Positions 9,075 to 15,782 of a DNA stretch of 64,000 nt are shown here, piece by piece. The DNA comes from CAWDPQ01 sp049642465 (GTDB taxonomy: Bacteria; Acidobacteriota; Vicinamibacteria; Vicinamibacterales; 2-12-FULL-66-21): positions 1-64,000 of the forward strand of contig JBAROV010000100.1 in the NCBI GenBank assembly GCA_049642465.1. Direction: 5' to 3'. The notes under the pieces are model-generated. The model did not search any database. It worked only from the letters and a program-made list of their open reading frames with translations, and was not told where the DNA came from. Position 1 is the first letter of the stretch. Each line of letters opens with the position of its first letter. Position numbers and translations under genes: made by a program.

Positions 9075-10427
9075 TTAGCATCCCGCACTGCGGCCAAGTA
9101 TGAGCCGTCCCTTCCCTGGGACGAATCGGCCTTTTTCAAAGACCACGTCTCCACGCAACAGTGTTTTTCGAATCTTGCCTCTCAGACGCATACCGGCGTA
9201 CGGCGTGACGGGATGACGATGGTGCAAACCGAACGGATCCACGACATCTTCCGCATCAGGATCCCAGACGACGAGGTCCGCATCACGTCCCACCGCGATG
9301 GATCCTTTGGTGCGATTCAATCCAGCCAGCCGCGCCGGAGCTTCGGCCATCCAGCGAGCGACGTCGTGCAAGCCGTAGCCTCGCGCCGACGCGCCAGTCC
9401 AAACGGCGCGCAAGCCAAGTTCCAACGATGCAATACCGCCCCACGCACCCAGAAAATCTCCATCAGCAAGTCTCTTCAGCTCGGTAGGTGCCGGGGAATG
9501 ATCCGTGGCGATCAGGTCGATTTCGGACGACCCCAGCGCCTGCCAGAGACGTTCGCGGTGATCCTTCGTACGGATCGGCGGCGCGCATTTGAATGCCGTC
9601 GCCCCCCGTGCAATGTCTTCCGCGGCAAACGTCAGATAGTGCGGGCAGGTCTCCACCGTCACCGGAAGGCCGGCCGTCCTCGCGGCAGTCAGAATCCTCA
9701 GCCCGTTCGCCGCGGCGAGATGGACGACATGAACGTGGGCGCCAGACTTGTCCGCGAGCGCAATCAGCAACTCGATGGCCGCGCATTCGCTTTCCGGAGG
9801 CCGACTGTTCAGCCAGGTGGCGTAGTCGGTGGCCTCGCCGACTGGCTCGACGAGTTTCGCGGGCAGCTCCGCATGCGCCAGGAGCGGGACCTGCAGGCCA
9901 GCCAGAATGGGCATCGCCTCACGCAGATCTGATTCCGATACATGGCTGAATTCGTCCACGCCCGAAGGAGCGAGAAAACATTTGAATCCCAGGACGCCCA
10001 TTCTGGTCAGCGGTTCCAGGGCTCGTGCATTGCCGGGGACGACGCCACCCCAGAAGCCGACGTCCACGTGACATCGCCCGGCTGACGCGGCGAGCTTTGC
10101 ATCGAACGCTTCGACCGTGGTTGTCGCAGGAATACTGTTGAGCGGCATGTCCACGACTGTGGTCACACCCCCAGCGGCCGCGGCGCGGGTGGCGTGCTCG
10201 AAACCCTCCCAGTCGGCGCGGCCGGGATCGTTGATGTGCACATGCGTGTCGACCAGTCCGGGAAAGACGACCAGGCTGCCGGCGTCGATGTCGATGGCCC
10301 GCGCTGACGGAGCGTCGTATGTCTCTATCCCCACAATCCGCCCGGCCTCGATGTGCACGGAAGCGGGACGCACGCCGTCCGATAGCACGACACGTTTGCC
10401 GCGCACTACACTACGGGCGTCTGTCAT
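9075..10427 (-). CDS. allB: Allantoinase
   Basis: 450 residues, full length for the cyclic amidohydrolase family; converts allantoin to allantoate. Zinc-site motifs are all present: DTHVHIND near 60, the carbamylated-Lys segment GFKCFLAPSG near 150, AHAELP near 187, VHVVHLA near 242 and ATDHSPAP near 315. Its ATG overlaps the uricase stop as ATGA, so the two are translationally coupled; HIU hydrolase follows 13 nt later. The motif set and the urate-gene neighbours favour allantoinase over dihydropyrimidinase or dihydroorotase. Confidence 0.94.
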   Translation of the reverse strand: MTDARSVVRGKRVVLSDGVRPASVHIEAGRIVGIETYDAPSARAIDIDAGSLVVFPGLVDTHVHINDPGRADWEGFEHATRAAAAGGVTTVVDMPLNSIPATTTVEAFDAKLAASAGRCHVDVGFWGGVVPGNARALEPLTRMGVLGFKCFLAPSGVDEFSHVSESDLREAMPILAGLQVPLLAHAELPAKLVEPVGEATDYATWLNSRPPESECAAIELLIALADKSGAHVHVVHLAAANGLRILTAARTAGLPVTVETCPHYLTFAAEDIARGATAFKCAPPIRTKDHRERLWQALGSSEIDLIATDHSPAPTELKRLADGDFLGAWGGIASLELGLRAVWTGASARGYGLHDVARWMAEAPARLAGLNRTKGSIAVGRDADLVVWDPDAEDVVDPFGLHHRHPVTPYAGMRLRGKIRKTLLRGDVVFEKGRFVPGKGRLILGRSAGC

Positions 10428-11257
10428 CGAACGAGCGTCGCTTCGATGAGCCCGTAAGGCTCATCTGTAGGAACGAAGATTTCGTTCCGATTCTCCAGAC
10501 CGAATGGTCGGAGATCCACCGGAAGGTGATGTTTGTTGGGCATCGTGAGTCGAATGGCCGTGACGTCCTCGATGGTATCGAGCACTGCCTGCCCCATCGC
10601 GTGGAGCGTGTGCTGAACGGATTCGCTCCGGTGCTCCGCGAACGTCTCGAGCAGGGTTTGCCGGACCGCATGCCACGCGGAACGGAAATCCATTTCAGTC
10701 GTGGAGTAGCGCCAGGTCGCGGTCAGCGACGTCGCGAGGAGACGATCGCGTGTTTCCGGCAACGTCGTCAACTCGTCACGCGGAAAGCCGCTGAAGGCGG
10801 AGTCGGCGGATTTCAGGATCACGAGATCTGCCACGCCGGCGCCGACGAGCGTTCTCCTGCGATGGGCATGGACGGCTGCGGTTCGCCCTTCGGATGCGGC
10901 GCGGACAAATGCGTGCCCGTGGTCGCGATCGCCTCGGGTGATGCGGTTCCACAGCTGTTCGGTGAGGTCGATCCTGGCGCGCAGCAGATGAGGGTTGCGT
11001 TCCAGGAAGTGCCGCGCCAGCAGCAGACCGAAGGCTTCGGGCTCGTCTACGCCGTTTCGCGCAGCAAGCGCATAGACTGTGTTCTTCATCGTGTCGGTGG
11101 GCAGCACGTCGCTGTTGTCGCCGGCGATGTACGAGCGCTCGTAGTTCCCTTCGAACCGGATGGCCACCGTCAGGTCGCGGATCTCGTGCCAGTTCGGTCG
11201 GCGCTGTACCTGGACCAAACGGACGCGCGACTTCCCATACGCTGATTGAGCGAGCAT
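10424..11257 (-). CDS. Urate oxidase (uricase), cofactor-free type
   Basis: 277 residues. T-fold uricase motifs: YGKSRVRL with the catalytic Lys (~9), SDVLPTDTMKNTVY with the catalytic Thr (~50), the substrate-binding SAFSGFPRDELTTLPET block and PNKHHLPVDL carrying the catalytic His near 250. It oxidises urate to 5-hydroxyisourate with O2. The frame is open to 11542, but the upstream part is antisense to allantoicase. The ATG at 11257 gives the expected short N-terminus before AYGK. That ATG overlaps the allantoicase ATG on the other strand by two bases (CATG). On the minus strand TAGTAT lies 5 nt and GGAG about 14 nt before the start. Confidence 0.93.
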   Translation of the reverse strand: MLAQSAYGKSRVRLVQVQRRPNWHEIRDLTVAIRFEGNYERSYIAGDNSDVLPTDTMKNTVYALAARNGVDEPEAFGLLLARHFLERNPHLLRARIDLTEQLWNRITRGDRDHGHAFVRAASEGRTAAVHAHRRRTLVGAGVADLVILKSADSAFSGFPRDELTTLPETRDRLLATSLTATWRYSTTEMDFRSAWHAVRQTLLETFAEHRSESVQHTLHAMGQAVLDTIEDVTAIRLTMPNKHHLPVDLRPFGLENRNEIFVPTDEPYGLIEATLVR

Positions 11258-12281
11258 GCCGAATACTACTCCGCCATTTACGTCTCTGGCCGACCTCGCC
11301 TCCGCCCGCGTGGGTGGCTGCGTGCTGGCGGCCATCGACGAGTTCTTCGCGCCCAAGTCGAACCTGCTGAAGCCGGAATCGCCCATCTTTGTTCCTGGCA
11401 AGTTCACGACGCGAGGCAAGTGGATGGACGGGTGGGAAACCAGGCGTCGCCGCAGCCCCGGCCATGACTGGTGCGTCATCAAGCTGGGCATGCGCGGGAT
11501 CGTCCGAGGTGTGGATGTGGACACCAGTTGCTTCACCGGCAATTACCCGTCCCACTGCTCCATCGATGCGCTCGACGTGTCGGTGACGCTGACGAAGGAG
11601 ACGTATGCTGGAACTGGCGGGCCGTGGAGCACGATCCTGCCAAAGGCCGAGCTGGTGGGCGACTCACACAACTATTTTGAATTGGCGAACGCCGAACCCC
11701 GAGCCCCGGCCTGGACTCACCTCCGCTTGAACATCTACCCCGACGGCGGCGTCGCGCGCCTTCGCGCCTACGGCGACGTCGTCGTCGACTGGACGGCGCT
11801 CGGTAATCGCCCGATCGATCTCGCGGAAATCACCCATGGCGGACTGGTGCTTGGCGCGAGCGATATGCACTTCGGTGCGAAAGACAACATGATCATGCCG
11901 GGGCGCGCAAAGAACATGGGGGATGGTTGGGAAACGCGCCGGCGTCGCGGCCCCGGCCACGATTGGGCCATCGTCCGGCTGGGCACGAGCGGGCTGGTCA
12001 AGCGAATCGAGCTGGACACCCATCACTTCAAGGGCAACTATCCGGATTCCGCCTCGATCGAAGGATGCCTCGCGCCTGGAGCGACGCTCGAAACACTTGC
12101 GGCGGCCACGTGGGTCGAGCTGTTGCCTCAAACCAGGCTGAAACCCAACTTCCGGCATCTGTTCACCAAGGAGTTGCGTCAGACGGGCGCTCTCTCGCAC
12201 CTACGTCTCAACATCTTTCCCGATGGTGGGATCAGCCGTTTCCGCGTCTATGGAAGCGTGGCTCAGGCTCGATCGCGCTGA
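11256..12281 (+). CDS. alc: Allantoicase
   Basis: 341 residues with the two tandem allantoicase jelly-roll repeats: KWMDGWETRRRRSPGHDW around 50-68 and NMGDGWETRRRRGPGHDW around 220-238, each followed by a GNYP stretch. It hydrolyses allantoate to ureidoglycolate and urea. The start MPNTTPPFTSLADLASARVGG matches the usual family N-terminus and no other in-frame ATG lies nearby, so the start overlapping the uricase start is well supported. No obvious Shine-Dalgarno precedes it. Its 3' end overlaps the OHCU decarboxylase gene by 32 bp. Confidence 0.94.
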   Translation: MPNTTPPFTSLADLASARVGGCVLAAIDEFFAPKSNLLKPESPIFVPGKFTTRGKWMDGWETRRRRSPGHDWCVIKLGMRGIVRGVDVDTSCFTGNYPSHCSIDALDVSVTLTKETYAGTGGPWSTILPKAELVGDSHNYFELANAEPRAPAWTHLRLNIYPDGGVARLRAYGDVVVDWTALGNRPIDLAEITHGGLVLGASDMHFGAKDNMIMPGRAKNMGDGWETRRRRGPGHDWAIVRLGTSGLVKRIELDTHHFKGNYPDSASIEGCLAPGATLETLAAATWVELLPQTRLKPNFRHLFTKELRQTGALSHLRLNIFPDGGISRFRVYGSVAQARSR

Positions 12282-12750
12282 CGCCGCGGACGCGCGCGAG
12301 TGGCTTGGACGCTGCTGCGGCTCGACGTCGTGGGTCGAGGGAATGCTGGCACGACGCCCTTTTCGCTCGCGCGAAGCGCTCCTCGCAACCGCACGCGACA
12401 TCTGGCTCAACCTCGATCGGTCAGACTGGCTCGAAGCATTCAGCCATCATCCAAAAATCGGTGACCGAGCCGCGCTGCGTCAACGCTTCGCGGCCACGCG
12501 TCATCTCTCGGCGAAGGAACAGGCTGGTGTCGAGAGTGCGAGCGAGGCAACGTTCACTGCGCTCGCTGAGGCAAACGAGGAGTATGAAAAGAAGTTCGGC
12601 TACATCTTCATCGTCTGCGCAACCGGCCGAAGCGCCGATGAGATGCTAGGAATGTTGCGCGCCCGTTTGATGAACGATCCAGAAAGGGAGATTCGGATCG
12701 CCGCAGATGAGCAGGCGGAGATTACAGCACTCCGGTTGCTGTCTTTATAA
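12250..12750 (+). CDS. uraD: OHCU decarboxylase
   Basis: 166 residues. Converts 2-oxo-4-hydroxy-4-carboxy-5-ureidoimidazoline to S-allantoin, the third urate step. FSHHPKIGD (catalytic His, ~64) and YEKKFGYIFIVCATGRSADE (~115-134) are the family hallmarks. I chose the ATG at 12250 (MEAWLRLDRADAADAREW); an ATG at 12223 in the same frame would add nine residues. The gene overlaps allantoicase by 32 bp in another frame, so they share a transcript, opposite to the arm carrying uricase. Confidence 0.93.
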   Translation: MEAWLRLDRADAADAREWLGRCCGSTSWVEGMLARRPFRSREALLATARDIWLNLDRSDWLEAFSHHPKIGDRAALRQRFAATRHLSAKEQAGVESASEATFTALAEANEEYEKKFGYIFIVCATGRSADEMLGMLRARLMNDPEREIRIAADEQAEITALRLLSL

Positions 12751-12780
12751 GAAATTTCCTGATACCGCGGCTGTCGATTC

Positions 12781-13416
12781 TTAGTAGGCGATGACGACGC
12801 GCAAAGACCCGCTGTTATCTCCCAAATAATCATCGTTCAGCCCGAGAAACAGCCGGCCCGAACCCCGCACGCGAATGGCTTCCTTCGTATCGCCAATGAA
12901 GAACGGATCGCCGTTCTCGCCGATCCTGCCAATGAGCGCAGCAGCATTGCGATCCGGCATCGGCCGCCCCTGATTGAACGGTGAGTTACGCTCGCCGGCT
13001 GCGCCGTCGCGGCGATTCGGTCCCCATCGGACTTGACCAGTTGCCGTAAACAGGATCTGCTGTGCCGAACGAATATCGACGCCGGCATCGGTCCATGGCG
13101 TGCGAGAGTCAACCAACACCGTGCGCTCTCTCATCCCCGTTCGACCGCCGCCGGGATATCCATCGTCGCGGTATCGATTGCCGGGCAGGCCGTTGTCGAA
13201 CTCGATCGTGCGCACATCTGCACGCTCGTAGCGGATGACTCGGCCTCTGTCCCGCCCGGACTGGTGTTCGAATTCGATCGTGTCGCCTCGCACCCCGACG
13301 AGCACGCCGTCAACGCGGCGCCCGTCGCGCAGTACCAGAACATCGGCGAGTATTCCCGACTCCGCTGCCACGACCAGCACGGCGGCCAGCAATCGTGTCG
13401 ATCTGAACTGTGTCAT
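12781..13416 (-). CDS. Exported PA-IL (LecA)-like lectin-domain protein
   Basis: 211 residues: a signal peptide (STRLLAAVLVVAAESGILA), a small beta domain starting VLVLRDGRRVDGVLVGVRGD that looks SH3/Lsm-like, a Gly/Arg-rich linker, and a C-terminal PA-IL-type galactose-binding module of about 115 residues. The module shows TPWTDAGVDI, GQVRWGPNRRDG, ALIGRIGENGDPF and the calcium/sugar loop LNDDYLGDNSGSLRV, which aligns with the NDVPG...NNSGS loop of Pseudomonas LecA. The start at 13416 gives the signal peptide directly; the frame extends to 13557 but that overlaps the divergent gene's leader. Sugar specificity is unknown. Confidence 0.78.
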   Translation of the reverse strand: MTQFRSTRLLAAVLVVAAESGILADVLVLRDGRRVDGVLVGVRGDTIEFEHQSGRDRGRVIRYERADVRTIEFDNGLPGNRYRDDGYPGGGRTGMRERTVLVDSRTPWTDAGVDIRSAQQILFTATGQVRWGPNRRDGAAGERNSPFNQGRPMPDRNAAALIGRIGENGDPFFIGDTKEAIRVRGSGRLFLGLNDDYLGDNSGSLRVVIAY

Positions 13417-13513
13417 CGCGTACTCCGGCGTTTTTATCGGTTGATGGGTCGCTTTTCTGTTCTGCTTCCTGAAAATGTTAAATTTGACGTTCTGTCCCCT
13501 CGACAGGCTCGGG

Positions 13514-13550
13514 GACACCCTGAGTTGCGTCGAGAGGGTGTCAGGAGGAG
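13514..13550 (+). promoter_or_regulatory. Hairpin abutting a strong ribosome binding site
   Basis: GACACCCT (13514-13521) and AGGGTGTC (13535-13542) form a perfect 8-bp stem with a 13-nt loop. The stem ends one base before the Shine-Dalgarno AGGAGGAG (13543-13550), 5 nt upstream of the ATG at 13556. The hairpin could influence ribosome access or protect the 5' end of the PQQ operon mRNA. Structure is read by eye, not computed. Confidence 0.5.
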
Positions 13551-13555
13551 ATTCC

Positions 13556-14854
13556 ATGCGGCTGATGTGGAGATATCTGCGGGGTGTGCTCGCCGTCGCG
13601 GCGGTTGGCTTGGCGTCGGTATCTGGAGTGGCTCAGCAGCAGGCACCGGCCGCCGGCGCGCAGCAGCCGGCGCCCGCAGGGCGTCAGGGCGGACCGGCCG
13701 GCGCAGGTCGCCAGGGTGGATTTCCGCGGGTTCCTGCACTGGCCTTCCCGGATGCAGCGCAGGAACTCGAAACGCTTGGACCCAAAATCCGCGTCGTCCC
13801 GCTGTTCAAAGGACTCGTCAATCCGTGGAGCCTTACGTTCCTGCCAAACGGCGACATGTTGATCACCGAACGACCGGGGCGCTTGCGCATTGCGCGGAAT
13901 GGCACGCTCGAACCACAGCCGATTGCCGGAGTGCCACAGGTCTGGGCGGTTGGTCAGGGCGGATTGCTCGAAGTGCTTCCGCATCCGCGATACGCCGAGA
14001 ATCACTTCTTGTACTTGACGTACTCCAAGCCGTGCGCGGCCGACAAATCTGCGACGACGGCGCTTGCGCGAGGCACGTTTGACGGCAAGGGGCTGACGGA
14101 GGTGAAGGACCTGTTCGTTGCCGACAACTGCAACACGGGGAACCCGCACTACGGATCGAAGCTCGCGTGGGGACGCGACGGGATGCTCTACATGAGCGTC
14201 GGCGAACGCGGCGACCGAAACCGCGCGCAGAACACGAACATCCACGGCGGAAAGATCCTCCGGTTGCGAGAAGATGGAACCGTCCCTCCCGATAATCCCT
14301 TCGTCGGTAAACCAGATCACAAACCGGAGATCTACAGCTACGGTCACCGCAATCCGCAGGGGCTCGCATTTCATCCCGAGACTGGCGAACTGTGGTCGAA
14401 CGAACATGGCCCCCAGGGCGGAGACGAACTGAACATCATCGTGCCGGGCAAGAACTATGGCTGGCCGGTTGCGTCGTACGGACGTGAGTATCCGCCCGAC
14501 GGAGCAAAGGTCAGTGCTGTGCCCTCCAAGGAAGGGATCGAAGAGCCGCTGCTTCTCTGGATCCCTTCGATCGGAATCTCCGGCATGGTGTTCTACACCG
14601 GCGACAAGTTTCCGGACTGGAGAGGCAATGTGTTCGTCGGCGGACTGTCCGGGTTGGCCATCCACCGAATCGGGTTCAACGAGAAGAAAGGGTTGATGGG
14701 ACGCGAGACGCTGCTTGGCACGCTACGACAACGCATCCGCGACGTCAGGCAAGGACCTGATGGCCTGCTGTATCTCGCCGTTGATGGCAACCCTGGCGGC
14801 ATTCTGCGCGTCGAACCAGCCCAGACATCTTCGAACACGGCCAATGACAGATAG
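13556..14854 (+). CDS. Exported PQQ-dependent soluble aldose sugar dehydrogenase
   Basis: 432 residues: signal peptide (LRGVLAVAAVGLASVSGVAQ), a ~35-residue Gln/Pro/Gly/Ala-rich stretch, then the six-bladed GSDH/YliI-type propeller. Motifs include VNPWSLTFLPNGDMLITERP, the catalytic-His region GQGGLLEVLPHPRY, GDRNRAQNTNIHGGKILR and YGHRNPQGLAFHPETGELW followed by NEHGPQGGDELN. Such enzymes oxidise aldoses in the periplasm with PQQ. The ATG at 13556 has an excellent Shine-Dalgarno; the longer open frame from 13475 would precede the signal peptide with unrelated sequence. It overlaps the cytochrome gene by 11 nt, the likely electron acceptor. Confidence 0.9.
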   Translation: MRLMWRYLRGVLAVAAVGLASVSGVAQQQAPAAGAQQPAPAGRQGGPAGAGRQGGFPRVPALAFPDAAQELETLGPKIRVVPLFKGLVNPWSLTFLPNGDMLITERPGRLRIARNGTLEPQPIAGVPQVWAVGQGGLLEVLPHPRYAENHFLYLTYSKPCAADKSATTALARGTFDGKGLTEVKDLFVADNCNTGNPHYGSKLAWGRDGMLYMSVGERGDRNRAQNTNIHGGKILRLREDGTVPPDNPFVGKPDHKPEIYSYGHRNPQGLAFHPETGELWSNEHGPQGGDELNIIVPGKNYGWPVASYGREYPPDGAKVSAVPSKEGIEEPLLLWIPSIGISGMVFYTGDKFPDWRGNVFVGGLSGLAIHRIGFNEKKGLMGRETLLGTLRQRIRDVRQGPDGLLYLAVDGNPGGILRVEPAQTSSNTANDR

Positions 14855-15782
14855 AGTCATCAAGGCTCTCATCGGAGCGGGACTCGTCGTCGTGACCATC
14901 GCGGGCGTCCACGTGGGCGCCCAGCAGGCGCCGCCGCAGGTCCCGCCGGCCCAGACTCCGCCGCCCGCAGGCGGGCGCGAAGGCGGACGCGGACAGGGAC
15001 GAGGTCGTCCGGCGGTTTTTCCCGCGCAACAACGTCAACTCGCGGATCCGGCTGTGATCGAGCGTGGCCGATCGGTGTACTCGGTGACGTGCAGCTCCTG
15101 CCACGGCGTTGATCTTCGCGGCGGACAGCTCGGTGGGCCGAACCTTCTGCGTTCCCAGGTTGTATTGAACGATCAACACGGCGAACTGATCCTGCCAATC
15201 GTGCGTGGTGCACGCGCCGACAAAGGCATGCCACCAATCTCGATGAGCGAACAGGATGTGACGGCAGTCGCCGAGTTCATGCACGCCGTCGCCGCCGCAA
15301 GTCGAGGCCAGGGGGCGCCGCCGGAAAGCGAGAGCTCGGCGCCAGATCCGGTCGTGGGGGACGCGGCTGCGGGTCAAGCGTACTTCGCGGCCAGATGCAG
15401 CTCGTGTCACTCGGCAACGGGGGATCTCCAGGGTCTGGCGACGCGAGTGCCGGATCCGCGCGCGCTGCAAAACCTCTGGGTCTCCGGGGGGGCCGCCGGC
15501 CGCGGCAGAGGCGGAAGAGGAGCGGCCTCGGCGAATGCTTCGCGTGTGACCGCCGCAGTCGCAATGCCGTCAGGAGAAAAAGTCGAAGGAGACCTCCTGC
15601 GTCTCGACGACTTTCTGATCACAGTGCGACTGGCCGACGGGTCGCTGAGAAGTTTCCGTCGGGACGGCGACCTGCCGAAGGTGACGATACGGGATCCCCG
15701 CGAAGCGCACCGCACCTTGCTGACGACGTACTCAGACAAAGACATGCACGACGTGACTGCTTACCTGGTGACCCTCAAATGA
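14844..15782 (+). CDS. Exported dihaem cytochrome c
   Basis: 312 residues: signal peptide (KALIGAGLVVVTIAGVHVGA), a Pro/Gln/Gly/Arg-rich linker (GGREGGRGQGRGRP), cytochrome domain 1 with CSSCH near 80 and a candidate Met ligand in KGMPPIS, domain 2 with CSSCH near 180, an RG-rich loop (GRGRGGRGAAS) and a ~90-residue C-terminal domain of mostly beta character. It overlaps the sugar dehydrogenase by 11 nt and the quinoprotein by ATGA, so it is probably the periplasmic electron carrier for both. I start it at MTDRVIKALIGAG; the longer frame from 14715 is antisense-free but lacks signal-peptide logic. Confidence 0.87.
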   Translation: MTDRVIKALIGAGLVVVTIAGVHVGAQQAPPQVPPAQTPPPAGGREGGRGQGRGRPAVFPAQQRQLADPAVIERGRSVYSVTCSSCHGVDLRGGQLGGPNLLRSQVVLNDQHGELILPIVRGARADKGMPPISMSEQDVTAVAEFMHAVAAASRGQGAPPESESSAPDPVVGDAAAGQAYFAARCSSCHSATGDLQGLATRVPDPRALQNLWVSGGAAGRGRGGRGAASANASRVTAAVAMPSGEKVEGDLLRLDDFLITVRLADGSLRSFRRDGDLPKVTIRDPREAHRTLLTTYSDKDMHDVTAYLVTLK

